Assembly: GCA_965200005.1 (NCBI GenBank)
Contig: OZ241331.1
Coordinates: 2,666,001-2,730,000 of the forward strand
Length of the DNA stretch: 64,000 nt
Reading direction: 5' to 3'
DNA from: Aldehydirespirator sp965200005
GTDB taxonomy: Bacteria; Actinomycetota; Acidimicrobiia; Acidimicrobiales; Aldehydirespiratoraceae
Positions 54,293 to 62,938 of this stretch are shown here, piece by piece. The position numbers were made by a program, and so were the translations under genes. The notes beneath the pieces are model-generated. The model was not told where the DNA came from, searched no databases, and worked only from the letters and a program-made list of their open reading frames with translations. How positions within the stretch are numbered: the stretch's first letter is position 1; each line of letters begins with the position of its first letter.

Positions 54293-56065
54293 ATGGCCCG
54301 TTGGCGACCCTCTAAAGCAGGTGCTGTCGCGATCGTGGCGCTTTTGGTTGTCATCGGTGTTATCCCGCTGATCTTCGGTGAACGCTGGTTCGGCGACGAC
54401 AGCACCAGCGACCACACCGATGCCTTCGCCGATCATGACAATCCCGTGTTGCAGCGCAAAGCAGAAGCAGCCGAGCTTGCCGAATCGGCAACGGCGAGCC
54501 CGAGCGAGGAAGGAACGCACGCTAGCGATACCCCCAGCGCTTCGGAGGAAGCCGCGGACAGCGCTGATGTCATCAACGACTCCCAGGGGCCCGCCGACGA
54601 GGCATCAGCAAACTCCGAGGTTTCCGGTGAACAGATAGCTGCCGGTGGTGTCTCGTTTAGCGGTGTCGTGCAGCCGATCCTTGAGAACCGATGCGTGAGC
54701 TGCCACCTTCCCGGGGAGATGGGAAACGTACTGTTCGACCTATCTGAGGCGAATGATGCAGCCGAGATGGTTCACGAGATTGCCTTCGTGGTTGCGGTCA
54801 ATTACATGCCGCCATGGCCACCGTCACATCTAAGCCCTGCGTTCGAACACGACCTCTCATTGTCGGAGGACGAGAAGGCTTCGATCGCTTCCTGGGCTGC
54901 GCAGGGCGGAGTCTTGGATGTGGCATCCGACACCCCATTGGTGGCCCGAACGCAGCTAGTCCTGCCTATTGCCGAAGATCAGAGGATCGGTCCCCGTGAC
55001 GGTGACTATGCGGGTTACACGAACCGTGACGGCACACCGCTACGAAGTGATGACTATCGCTGCCAGGTTCACGAGGTTGATGACCCCGAAGGTGATGGCA
55101 CCTGGTTGAGAGGCTTCGAGTTCCGCCCCGACCAGACATCAGTTGTCCATCACGCGATCGTGTACCGGGTGCCCGCAGCGGCAGCCGATGAGATTGCCGA
55201 ACGGATCGCCAGGGATGACGCCGAGGAGGCATCGGAGGGTCTGCGGAACGAACCGGGTTGGACGTGCTTTGGGCTCTCGGGGCTGCGCACCGGTGGTGTC
55301 TATTCCATCCAAGGCTGGGCACCCGGCCAGCAGCCGACCATCTACCCCGACGGTTACGGGCTCTACCTCGCTCCCGGTGACATGATCGTCAACCAAGTCC
55401 ACTATCACTACGTCGATTCGACCCCGGCTGATGGCTCCTGGATCATCCTCGACACCGCAACAGAAGCCGAGGTAGCAGCAGGGATGACCCACATACAAGG
55501 CTCCAGTTACCTGACGCCCGCCGAAATCCCCTGCACTCCAGCCGAAGCTGCTTTAGCTGCTGACCAAGCGGACACGATTGATGGCTACATCAACCTGTGC
55601 GAGCGCTCCAATGTCCTTGACGAGGTGGCCGACAAGTACGGCATCGAGGCACGGTTCATTCCCGACTTCCTGCTAGCGCAATGTGGCGGTTCGGTGGACG
55701 AATACGACGATCTCGATGGCAGCGTCGGTTACAGCTCCTGTGATCTGCCGGCTCGCAACAGCGGCACGATCTTGTCGGTGCTCGGGCACATGCACGAGTT
55801 CGGCGCGGCATATCGGATGACGCTTCACCCTGACACCGAAGACGAACTGATCCTGCTTGATATCCCAGTTTGGGACTTCAACTGGCAACTCAACTACCAA
55901 CCAGTCGAGACGATCTCGATCAACAAGGGTGACATAGTTCGTTTCGAGTGTTGGTGGGATCGCACACTTCAGGAGCTACCCGAACCTCGTTACATACTGT
56001 GGAATGAGGGAACGGTCGATGAGATGTGCTTCTCAAGCATCACAGTGCTTCCCGATCGCACCTAA
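54293..56065 (+). CDS. Cytochrome c / copper type II monooxygenase-like secreted protein
   Basis: The 590-residue product has an N-terminal membrane anchor (about 10-28), an acidic linker to about 115, one c-type heme site CVSCH (134-138) in a PPWPPSHLSP-containing cytochrome-c-like region, then a region resembling copper type II ascorbate-dependent monooxygenases: VVHHAIVY (about 285-291), VHYHY (369-373) and GHMHEFG (about 500), with a Met near the C-terminus (VDEMCFSSI) as a possible CuM ligand. Heme plus a PHM/DBH-like copper core suggests a redox enzyme outside the membrane with an unidentified substrate. Confidence 0.82.
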   Translation: MARWRPSKAGAVAIVALLVVIGVIPLIFGERWFGDDSTSDHTDAFADHDNPVLQRKAEAAELAESATASPSEEGTHASDTPSASEEAADSADVINDSQGPADEASANSEVSGEQIAAGGVSFSGVVQPILENRCVSCHLPGEMGNVLFDLSEANDAAEMVHEIAFVVAVNYMPPWPPSHLSPAFEHDLSLSEDEKASIASWAAQGGVLDVASDTPLVARTQLVLPIAEDQRIGPRDGDYAGYTNRDGTPLRSDDYRCQVHEVDDPEGDGTWLRGFEFRPDQTSVVHHAIVYRVPAAAADEIAERIARDDAEEASEGLRNEPGWTCFGLSGLRTGGVYSIQGWAPGQQPTIYPDGYGLYLAPGDMIVNQVHYHYVDSTPADGSWIILDTATEAEVAAGMTHIQGSSYLTPAEIPCTPAEAALAADQADTIDGYINLCERSNVLDEVADKYGIEARFIPDFLLAQCGGSVDEYDDLDGSVGYSSCDLPARNSGTILSVLGHMHEFGAAYRMTLHPDTEDELILLDIPVWDFNWQLNYQPVETISINKGDIVRFECWWDRTLQELPEPRYILWNEGTVDEMCFSSITVLPDRT

Positions 56066-56973
56066 CAGCGCTGAGCACTCCGACCAAGAAGCGCCAGCTT
56101 GTAGGAGCTGTTGAGACAGGGGGAACGAAGTTCCGAGCCGCCGTCGTGGACGCTGACATGTCGGTCATTGAGTCGATCGTCATCCCAACAACCACTCCCC
56201 CCGAGACGTTGGCGAGGGTTGGGGACTTCTTCTCAAGTTGTGATCCGATCGAAGCTCTAGGCATTGCGGCTTTTGGCCCTCTGGATCTTGATCGTGGCTC
56301 ACCCGGCTACGGATCGGTGACCTCTACACCCAAGGAGGGGTGGAGCAATACAGGTGTGCTGCGTGAGTTGTCGCAAGCGCTCGGGGTGCCTGCAGACATC
56401 CAAACCGATGTTGAGGCCGCTGCCGTAGCCGAGCAGTTGCTAGGGGCGGAGCCACGACCTCGCTGCCTTGCATATGTGACTGTAGGTACAGGGATCGGCG
56501 CTGCGGTGTCGATTGATGGGTCACCGGTACGTGGCTGCCGTCACAGCGAACTCGGCCACATCCCAGTGCAGCGCGTACCCGGGGATACATACCCAGGTGG
56601 ATGCCCTTTCCATAGCGACTGCCTTGAGGGCATGGCAAGCGGGCCTGCCATCGCCGAGCGGTTGGGAGTCGACCCGTCAACTGTGGACGACGACGACGGA
56701 GTGTGGCGGCTCGTCGCGCGCTACCTAGCTCAATTGGTGCGTGTGCTCGTCTACGGCTTCGCGCCAGATCGCATCATCTTCGGAGGCGGTGTCGGCGCCC
56801 GTGAATCAATGTGTTCACTAATCCACAACTTATCCAAGAGAGAACTAGCCGGCTACTCCGACTACCTAAGCGACAGCCCAGACATCATCTCCGCTCCAGT
56901 TCTAGGCGATGACTCCGGCCTACTAGGAGCTGCCCTCCTAGCCCACTCCCTCCCCAATGAGCAGTCCAAGTGA
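56026..56973 (+). CDS. ROK-family sugar kinase
   Basis: The product has the ROK kinase ATP-binding start VGAVETGGTKFRAAVVDAD (Asp-binding GGTK motif), CLAYVTVGTGIGAAVSIDG, RGCRHSELGHIPVQRVPGD and the zinc-like CPFHSDCLEG. It likely phosphorylates a hexose such as fructose, mannose or glucose. The only in-frame ATG (56026) overlaps the previous gene by 40 bp and adds a stretch before the family start, so a non-standard start nearer the conserved region cannot be excluded. The last 115 bp of the coding region are repeated at 57492-57606. Confidence 0.85.
   Translation: MLLKHHSASRSHLTALSTPTKKRQLVGAVETGGTKFRAAVVDADMSVIESIVIPTTTPPETLARVGDFFSSCDPIEALGIAAFGPLDLDRGSPGYGSVTSTPKEGWSNTGVLRELSQALGVPADIQTDVEAAAVAEQLLGAEPRPRCLAYVTVGTGIGAAVSIDGSPVRGCRHSELGHIPVQRVPGDTYPGGCPFHSDCLEGMASGPAIAERLGVDPSTVDDDDGVWRLVARYLAQLVRVLVYGFAPDRIIFGGGVGARESMCSLIHNLSKRELAGYSDYLSDSPDIISAPVLGDDSGLLGAALLAHSLPNEQSK
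56842..56956 (+). repeat. 3' end of the ROK kinase gene, copy 1 of a 115-bp direct repeat
   Basis: This stretch (encoding ELAGYSDYLSDSPDIISAPV and following) aligns without gaps to 57492-57606 at high identity; synonymous and a few non-synonymous changes separate the copies. It lies just before the start of the 172-aa gene. Confidence 0.9.
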
Positions 56974-57475
56974 TGTATTCGTTGCGCGTCAGAAGGCTTC
57001 AAGAGGTGTTCGATTTGCGATAGGCGCCGGCTCAATCCTTCCGTTCTTGTTGACCATGTCCATTTTGGTTGCAGGCTCTGATGACTCCGACAGTGGGTTT
57101 CTGTCTGTTGACAATGCGATCGTGATCATCGCATTCGGAGGAATTCAGTGGCTAATGTGGACGGTCCAGCTACGTATACGAATCGACCATAAACTCTTCT
57201 ATGCTCGCGTTTGGCCCTTCAGATTTGGCCCATTTGACATGTCAATCCCCTTAGACGCAATCATGAGAGTCGAGACACGTACTGTTGATCCGTGGGCCTA
57301 TGGTGGCTATGGGCCCAAGGGGAAAAAGAACGACATTCTCTATTCTCTAGGAGGCGTGCGAGCAGTAACGATCTACTACGCAACGGAAGGCTCTGAGACC
57401 GAGTTCATGTTCAGTGTCACAATCGCTGATCCCGAAGAGTTACACGCAGCGGTTAAGTCAAGACTCTGTGCCTAA
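56957..57475 (+). CDS. Small membrane protein (172 aa) flanked by duplicated ROK gene ends
   Basis: The ATG at 56957 lies inside the ROK gene's last codons. The product has two membrane helices (about 20-40 and 52-72) and a soluble C-terminal half with FDMSIPLDAIMRVETRTV and AVTIYYATEGSETEFMFSVT, a pleckstrin-like or bPH-type pattern seen in bacterial membrane proteins. No specific family is assigned. Base use is more AT-rich than in the neighbours. Its 3' end (EELHAAVKSRL) is partly repeated at 58279-58329. Confidence 0.75.
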   Translation: MSSPSDVFVARQKASRGVRFAIGAGSILPFLLTMSILVAGSDDSDSGFLSVDNAIVIIAFGGIQWLMWTVQLRIRIDHKLFYARVWPFRFGPFDMSIPLDAIMRVETRTVDPWAYGGYGPKGKKNDILYSLGGVRAVTIYYATEGSETEFMFSVTIADPEELHAAVKSRLCA

Positions 57476-57491
57476 CACCTTGACTACTGAA

Positions 57492-57614
57492 GAACTAGGC
57501 GGCTACTCCGACTACCTAAGCAACACCCAAAACGTCATCACTCCCCCAGTCCTAGGCAACGACTCCGGCCTACTAGGCGCCGCCCTCCTAGCCCACTCCC
57601 TCCCCAAGAACTGA
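57492..57614 (+). pseudogene. Detached copy of the ROK kinase 3' end
   Basis: The segment encodes EELGGYSDYLSNTQNVITPP and ends ALLAHSLPKN before TGA, matching the ROK C-terminus. It is preceded by the end of the 172-aa gene and has no start or ribosome site. It is a remnant left by an insertion that supplied a new 3' end to the kinase gene, or by a tandem duplication. Confidence 0.85.
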
Positions 57615-57683
57615 CACCGTCTCCCGGAGGCATTACAGACTAGAACCGCATTCGGATGGTTTGTAGTTGATACCATCACTGAT

Positions 57684-57890
57684 ATGGCCATGACACTACG
57701 TCTATCTCCCGATGAACACGCCCTACTGCGTGAACGTGCCAAAGCGGAGGGAATCTCAATGCACGAATTCGCTCGACGGTCAATCCTGTACCGTCTCGCA
57801 GCCAGCGCACACCGCGAGCGTGTCGACGCTGCTGCGATGTGGGCAGCCACAACCTACAAAGACGCACTCGAACGACTCGCTGACATGTGA
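57684..57890 (+). CDS. CopG/RHH-type antitoxin
   Basis: The 68-residue product is a ribbon-helix-helix type protein: MAMTLRLSPDEHALLRERAK, then HEFARRSILYRL helix and a C-terminal tail that would wrap the toxin. The next gene (Doc) starts one base after its stop, the usual antitoxin-toxin order. It should repress its own operon and neutralise Doc. Confidence 0.82.
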   Translation: MAMTLRLSPDEHALLRERAKAEGISMHEFARRSILYRLAASAHRERVDAAAMWAATTYKDALERLADM

Positions 57891-57891
57891 C

Positions 57892-58278
57892 GTGGAGCAA
57901 CTTCACTATCTGACACTCTACGATCTGCTTCGAATAGCACGGACACATCTCGATGATCCTCTCATCCGAGACATGGGTTTGTTGGACGCCGCGGTGGCTA
58001 GACCACGAGCGTCGTTCATGGGTGTTGATGCGTATCCGGATTTGTGGTTGAAAGCAGCCGCCTTGATGGAATCAGTGGAAAAGAATCATGCACTGGTTGA
58101 CGGCAATAAACGACTGGCGTGGTTGAGCACCGTAACCTTTCTGCGGATTAATGATGTCGAATTGCCGCCTGGCATAGACGATGCTGTCGTGAAGTTAATG
58201 CTTGCTGTAGCTGTTGACGATCTGCCATTAGAGGAGTTGCGTAGACGTCTGCGAGAGCTTGCAGGCCTTAATCCCTAA
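57892..58278 (+). CDS. doc: Doc-type Fic-domain toxin
   Basis: GTG 57892 opens a 128-residue protein with EKNHALVDGNKRLAWLS, the Fic/Doc active-site motif (HxxxDGNKR). Doc phosphorylates EF-Tu in the well-studied phage P1 system. LTLYDLLRIARTHLDDPLIR and GLLDAAVARPRASFMG match the Doc N-terminus. Its TAA stop abuts the duplicated end of the 172-aa membrane protein gene. Confidence 0.9.
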   Translation: MEQLHYLTLYDLLRIARTHLDDPLIRDMGLLDAAVARPRASFMGVDAYPDLWLKAAALMESVEKNHALVDGNKRLAWLSTVTFLRINDVELPPGIDDAVVKLMLAVAVDDLPLEELRRRLRELAGLNP

Positions 58279-58329
58279 GAGATGCACGCAGCCATTGAAT
58301 CAAGACTTCGCAAGAGCGACAGACCTTAA
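58279..58329 (+). pseudogene. Detached copy of the 3' end of the 172-aa membrane protein gene
   Basis: The bases directly after the Doc stop encode EMHAAIESRLRKSDRP and a stop, matching EELHAAVKSRL at the end of the 172-aa protein (57437-57466). It has no start and is a remnant marking the right edge of the toxin-antitoxin insertion. The rest of the 58330-58414 gap shows nothing recognisable. Confidence 0.75.
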
Positions 58330-58414
58330 TGATGATCAATAAATTACCGGTCTTCAAGCTTGGCAGACCTTCCAAATGTTGAACACGCCAAGGAACGTCG
58401 TGCACAAGTGCAGT

Positions 58415-59554
58415 CTAGGTGGATGCTATTAGGTGACCTAATTCTGTCAGTTGCTCTTCGGCGTGGCCGAGCGTGAGTTCAATCTGGCGAGCCGCGAGGA
58501 AGTGTCGGTGTAGCGGGTAGTCCCGGTCGACTCCTACTCCACCATGTACGTGAACGGCAGCGTGCATGACCCGGAATCCGCCTTCTGCTGCCCAATACTT
58601 CGCAATAGCTATCTCACGATCTGCAGGCAATCCGGCCGATAGACGCCAGGCGGCTTGATATGCGGTCAACCACATAGCTTCAGTGTCGATGTAGGAATCA
58701 CCTGCTCGCTGGCTAACGGCCTGGAACGTGGCGATCGGTCGATCGAACTGATGGCGCTGCTTGGTGTAATCGGCCGCCATTTCAATGGCTGCTCGGGCTG
58801 CACCGGCCATCATCATGCACTGACCAACGACCGCCCGTTGCTCAATGAATCGCACGACCTCAGTCCCGTCAACTCCGAGTCGCTCACCAAGATCCGGCTC
58901 CCAGCCGAGCAAGTCACTTGAGGAGACCTGCACTCCAGCCAGTTCAAAGCGGGCTTCGGGTTGCCCTGTCGTCACCTCAACTTCGGTGATTCTCAGCCCA
59001 TCTACATTGGTGCGTACAATGAACACTCCGATGGACTCATCTTCAAGACGAGCCGGTACAAGCACGATGTCAGCTTCCACGCCGCCCGCAACGAGCACCT
59101 TCGTGCCGTCAAGCACGTAACCGCCATCGTGAACCCGTGCGGTCGTTAAGGGCTCCGAAGGCGTGGTGGCGTCTTCGGCAAGAGCCACACAAGCAAGCAT
59201 CGATCCATCAGCTAAGCCGGGCAGCCACCTCTGCTTCTGACTACCGGTCCCGAGAGCCGCAATTGGCAGCGCACCCATGACGGTGCTTGAGAGCAGTGGA
59301 ACGGGCGAAGCCCACCGACCGACCTGCTCAAGAGCCACTGCTGTTGACAAGAATCTCAGACCGAGACCGCCATATCTCTCTGGCAGCGATGCGCCGACCA
59401 CACCGGTCGTTGCGAGCGCATCCCAGGCTTTCCGGTCGATGAGGTCACGATTGGTAGCAAGCGTCTTGAGCCGATCATGCGAACAGTGATCGCTGAGTAC
59501 CTGTGACGCTATGTCGTGAATTGCTTGCTGTTCGTCACTCAATTCGAAGTTCAT
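58415..59554 (-). CDS. Acyl-CoA dehydrogenase (beta-like subunit)
   Basis: The 379-residue product has MNFELSDEQQAIHDIASQVL, GLRFLSTAVALEQVGRWAS, VLDGTKVLVAGGVEADIVLV, YTKQRHQFDRPIATFQAVSQ and HGGVGVDRDYPLHRHFLAAR. It lacks the YSEPDAG-type motif but retains the C-terminal dehydrogenase fold, as in the divergent partner of two-subunit acyl-CoA dehydrogenases. It lies 50 bp after the 59605 dehydrogenase on the same strand, so a heteromer is likely. Confidence 0.9.
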   Translation of the reverse strand: MNFELSDEQQAIHDIASQVLSDHCSHDRLKTLATNRDLIDRKAWDALATTGVVGASLPERYGGLGLRFLSTAVALEQVGRWASPVPLLSSTVMGALPIAALGTGSQKQRWLPGLADGSMLACVALAEDATTPSEPLTTARVHDGGYVLDGTKVLVAGGVEADIVLVPARLEDESIGVFIVRTNVDGLRITEVEVTTGQPEARFELAGVQVSSSDLLGWEPDLGERLGVDGTEVVRFIEQRAVVGQCMMMAGAARAAIEMAADYTKQRHQFDRPIATFQAVSQRAGDSYIDTEAMWLTAYQAAWRLSAGLPADREIAIAKYWAAEGGFRVMHAAVHVHGGVGVDRDYPLHRHFLAARQIELTLGHAEEQLTELGHLIAST

Positions 59555-59604
59555 TGAGGTTTACCTATTGCCTTTACGCAGTGAAGATGGTGAGTGTCAA
59601 TGGA

Positions 59605-60807
59605 CTAGCGAGAAGCCCTGGGATAGCCGAGCCCGAACTGGGAGATCAGGTCTCTTTGCATCTCGTTGGTGCCACCACCGAAAGTCAAGATCACAGTTGA
59701 GCGATACATCATCTCCAGCCGGGAGATGTAACCCGGTGAACCCTCAACCACATAGGCACGCTGACCGTACACCTGCATCAGTTTGCGGTATGCGTCAACA
59801 TAGAACTCAGTTCCCGAAACCTTGACTGCTGAAGAGTCGGCAATGAAGCCGGAGATGGTCTCCATGTCAGGTGACTTGTCGTCAATCTTGTTTGCGACTG
59901 TCCACGCCACCTTCCAGTTGGCGAGTCGCAAGAACTCAAGTCGAGCAGCAACCTCGGCAAAGTTCCGTTGAACCCACGGCTCATCAATCACGTAACTGCC
60001 ATCAGCACGCTTAGCTGATTTGGCCCACTCCACACACTCTTCGAACCGTTTGGTCACCATCCCTGATGAACAGATCGTGACCCGCTCACGGTTTAGTTGG
60101 CTGGTGATGAGTCCCCAGCCTCGGTTCTCTTCACCGATGAGCGTCGATGCCGGAACACGACATTCATCAAAGAACGTGTGATTGATGTTGTGACTTGAAA
60201 GCAAATCAAGGGGCTCAATGCTGATCCCAGGAGTGTCCATGGGGATACAGAACAGTGAGATGCCCTTGTGTTTCGAAACATCGGGGTTGGTGCGAGCCGC
60301 TAGCCAGATGTAGTCGGCGCCCTTTGCCAGAGATGTCCACGTCTTCTGTCCGTTGATCACATAGGTATCGCCGTCACGGATCGCCCTGGTAGTGAGCGAC
60401 GCCAGATCGGTACCAGCGTCCGGTTCCGAATAACCGATGCAAAACACCAACTCGCCCCGAGCGATGCGAGGCAGGAAGTATTCCCTTTGTTCGGGTGTGC
60501 CGAATTGCATGATGGTCGGGCCGACCGTGTTAATCGTAAGCATCGGAATCGGCGCACCCAGTGCCACAGATTCGTCAAAGACGATGAACTGTTCAACAGC
60601 CGACATTCCACGTCCGCCGTATCGCTTGGGCCATCCGACTGCGAGCCAACCGTCTGCGCCCATCTGTTGAACGATGCGCCGATGCGCCGGCCCTGTGCCA
60701 TCTTCAGCCGCAAGTCCGGCCCGGACTTCTTCGCTCAGCAACTCGTCGTAGTAAGCCCTCAACTCACTCCGCAGAGCTTCCTGCTCATCCGTATACGCAA
60801 TGTGCAT
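59605..60807 (-). CDS. Acyl-CoA dehydrogenase (alpha-like subunit)
   Basis: The 400-residue product has MHIAYTDEQEALRSELRAYY, FCIGYSEPDAGTDLASLTTR (FAD and substrate loop), VINGQKTWTSLAKGADYIWL and FGGGTNEMQRDLISQFGLG, all standard. It is the upstream gene of the two-gene acyl-CoA dehydrogenase unit. Confidence 0.93.
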   Translation of the reverse strand: MHIAYTDEQEALRSELRAYYDELLSEEVRAGLAAEDGTGPAHRRIVQQMGADGWLAVGWPKRYGGRGMSAVEQFIVFDESVALGAPIPMLTINTVGPTIMQFGTPEQREYFLPRIARGELVFCIGYSEPDAGTDLASLTTRAIRDGDTYVINGQKTWTSLAKGADYIWLAARTNPDVSKHKGISLFCIPMDTPGISIEPLDLLSSHNINHTFFDECRVPASTLIGEENRGWGLITSQLNRERVTICSSGMVTKRFEECVEWAKSAKRADGSYVIDEPWVQRNFAEVAARLEFLRLANWKVAWTVANKIDDKSPDMETISGFIADSSAVKVSGTEFYVDAYRKLMQVYGQRAYVVEGSPGYISRLEMMYRSTVILTFGGGTNEMQRDLISQFGLGYPRASR

Positions 60808-61200
60808 GAGGGTTCCTTCGAGAGCGTTCGCCGACCTGCATCCGTGTACCTATCAGATCTCAACCCAGTTAGGTCACACCCCTTACTTCTGAACCAGATT
60901 GCTCTAGCCATTCGCGCGACCGTCCACACTCATCCTCTGTCTTGCGAGTGGAAGCACTGCTGCCATCCGCAGAGCGGCTTTGGTGATGGCCCTGCGGAAC
61001 TCAAACTCGAAGTCCGTGCCTCTGCCACAGCGCTCGCCCCTCTTGTCTCGTCCCGGCAGACTTGACTGGAGTCAGCGAGACTGACCGCATAGAGCAAGAC
61101 ACCGAATCGTTCCCTTGACTGGTGGCCACGCGCTTCCTCGCACCTGGAGACTCTGAGTACCGAGACATGCGGCCATCTTGATGTTTGATGTGTGGTTTCG
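60808..61200. other. Intergenic region between the dehydrogenase unit and the DUF222-HNH gene
   Basis: About 390 bp precede the SOS-like promoter of the HNH gene and contain the divergent upstream region of the acyl-CoA dehydrogenase unit. No RNA gene, repeat or convincing coding sequence is seen. Confidence 0.5.
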
Positions 61201-61212
61201 TGTCGAACAAGG

Positions 61213-61230
61213 TATAGTGAACATATGTTC
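61213..61230 (+). promoter_or_regulatory. -10 box TATAGT with overlapping LexA-like palindrome
   Basis: TATAGT (61213-61218) is followed at once by the 12-bp palindrome GAACATATGTTC (61219-61230), close to the actinobacterial LexA box TCGAAC-N4-GTTCGA. A half site TCGAAC lies at 61203. In M. tuberculosis, 13E12-repeat (DUF222-HNH) genes are in the LexA regulon, so damage-induced expression of the HNH gene is likely. The -35 box is not clear. Confidence 0.6.
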
Positions 61231-61398
61231 GCTCTAAAGCAGGCTGCTGCCGTCTGTGCCGACAGGTCCTTGCATCTCCTTGCATCCGCTTACGGTCTAG
61301 GGGCACACGGCTGTAAGCGAATGAGATGCGAGGGGGGCGATCGCAGAGCCCACATCAGGACTATTCAGCTGATGTCATACCCTTGTGGGAGAGTCTGA
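61225..61398 (+). CDS. Possible leaderless leader ORF (57 aa) upstream of the DUF222-HNH gene
   Basis: ATG 61225 lies inside the LexA-like palindrome, seven bases after TATAGT, where transcription should begin, so it would be translated without a leader. The frame (MFALKQAAAVCADRSLHL onward) ends with TGA at 61396-61398, just before the HNH gene ATG (61401). It has no recognised domain. It may be a translated leader controlling the HNH gene, or a decayed 5' part of an earlier copy. Confidence 0.35.
   Translation: MFALKQAAAVCADRSLHLLASAYGLGAHGCKRMRCEGGDRRAHIRTIQLMSYPCGRV
61371..61388 (+). promoter_or_regulatory. 18-bp leader motif before the DUF222-HNH gene
   Basis: GATGTCATACCCTTGTGG is identical to 38251-38268 before the IS1595 transposase, with the same 12-base distance to ATG. 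Here GGGAGAG downstream can also serve as a ribosome site. Confidence 0.5.
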
Positions 61399-61400
61399 GC

Positions 61401-62798
61401 ATGTTGTTGGAGGCGTTCAGGCAGACTGATGCGGGGCTCAGCGACATGCTGGAGTTTGCTGACTTTTCGTCGCTTGGTGATGTGCGTAAGTGTCTAGGTG
61501 ACGCGAAGTCTCTTCGCGCGAAGCTTGATGCGTTTTGTGCTAAGTCTGCGCTGTTGGTTGCTTCTGTGGAGGGTCACGGTGACAGCGGGACGGGTGTCTT
61601 CGTCGAGACGGCTGGAGTTTCGCGGCGCGAAGCGCACAGCCACACGCAAACCGCGAAACGGTTGCGGGAGATGCCACGACTCAGAGAAGCAGTCGAGTCC
61701 GGGCAAGTCAGTTTCCGAAACGCGACCCGCTTAGCCAAGGCTGCTGATTCGACAAGCACCAACACAGTTGACTCGGACACGGAGTTGTTGGCTAAGGCAG
61801 CAGCCTTAACCGATGATCAGTTCGCTCGCACGGCACGCCGTTGGAGGCGAGATCACCAGCACGCCCAAGGCGAAGCCGAGCATGCCAAGTTGCGGCAACG
61901 CCGTAGTCTGACAGTCTTTGACGGTGATGATGGCATGAAACATGTACGTGGCTGCCTTGACCCCGTAACAGGCACCCGTTTCGCTTACCGGTTACGACGC
62001 GCAGCCAAGCGGCTCTACGACGCCGACAAGCAGCTCAGCGCAATTGACAACGGCTTGCAGCGTCGCAGCTTTCATCAATGCATGGCCGATGCGCTAGATG
62101 TACTAACCGGCGGAACAAGTTCCGGCGGATCACGATCAAGCCATATTGATTGTCCAACAAGGCGCCTCAGGCGTGCCGAGATCAGCATCGTGGCGCACCT
62201 AGATCCAGCTTCGGATCGATTGGTGGCGGAACTCGTTGGTGGTGATCCACTACCACCGAGTGTGCTCGATGAATTGATGTGCAATTCGACACTCAAAGGT
62301 GTCGTGTTCAGTTCAAAAGGTGTGCCACTCTGGCAGGGCTACAGCAAACGCAGCGCAACACCCGCGCAGATCAACGCACTCAACGCGCGTGATCAAGGCT
62401 GTATCGGCTGCGGAATCAACCCAGCTCTGTGCCAAGCCCATCACGTGATGCCGTGGTCCAAGGGTGGCAGCACTGACATCACCAATATGGTGCTCGTCTG
62501 CTGGAACTGTCACAACAAAATCCATCACCACAACTGGCAAGTCATCCAGCGAAACGGTCGACGAACACTTACTCCACCCAACGACCCCAACTACGGGCCC
62601 GCCCGAGCCGAACCAGCCATAACCCAAACACCCCGCCACACTCGCCAAACCCGACCACCGCCGGGACAATCCCACAAGCCGCAACCACACACCCCTGCCA
62701 ATACCCGCCAAAGCGGACGAAACGGGCTAAACGGAGACCACTCCGAACCTGGGCGCCGCCCGGACAGGCCCGGACTCCAAGCTCAACTAAACCTGTGA
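61401..62798 (+). CDS. DUF222 (13E12-repeat family) HNH endonuclease
   Basis: From ATG 61401 the product is 465 residues. Residues about 1-250 are the DUF222 helical region (TAGVSRREAHSHTQTAKRL, LREAVESGQVSFRNATRLAK), followed by a C-terminal HNH domain: CIGCGINPALCQAHHVMPWS and MVLVCWNCHNKIHHHNW, with two zinc-binding CxxC knuckles and the HH...N...H catalytic set. A proline-rich, basic tail ends the protein. These genes behave as mobile, multi-copy elements in Actinobacteria. The frame extends upstream to 61326 without similarity to the family; 61401 fits the leader motif and ribosome site. Confidence 0.92.
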   Translation: MLLEAFRQTDAGLSDMLEFADFSSLGDVRKCLGDAKSLRAKLDAFCAKSALLVASVEGHGDSGTGVFVETAGVSRREAHSHTQTAKRLREMPRLREAVESGQVSFRNATRLAKAADSTSTNTVDSDTELLAKAAALTDDQFARTARRWRRDHQHAQGEAEHAKLRQRRSLTVFDGDDGMKHVRGCLDPVTGTRFAYRLRRAAKRLYDADKQLSAIDNGLQRRSFHQCMADALDVLTGGTSSGGSRSSHIDCPTRRLRRAEISIVAHLDPASDRLVAELVGGDPLPPSVLDELMCNSTLKGVVFSSKGVPLWQGYSKRSATPAQINALNARDQGCIGCGINPALCQAHHVMPWSKGGSTDITNMVLVCWNCHNKIHHHNWQVIQRNGRRTLTPPNDPNYGPARAEPAITQTPRHTRQTRPPPGQSHKPQPHTPANTRQSGRNGLNGDHSEPGRRPDRPGLQAQLNL

Positions 62799-62938
62799 GA
62801 CCAGATCTGCGAGCTTCTTCGTGCCTCGCTGGCGCCGCAGTTTCTCGATGCGAGCATCAGGATCACAAGCTTGCTCGGAGGTGGATTAGCCCTTTTGAGA
62901 GGATCGAACAGATCTGTACAGATTTTCTTTGCTTCGGT

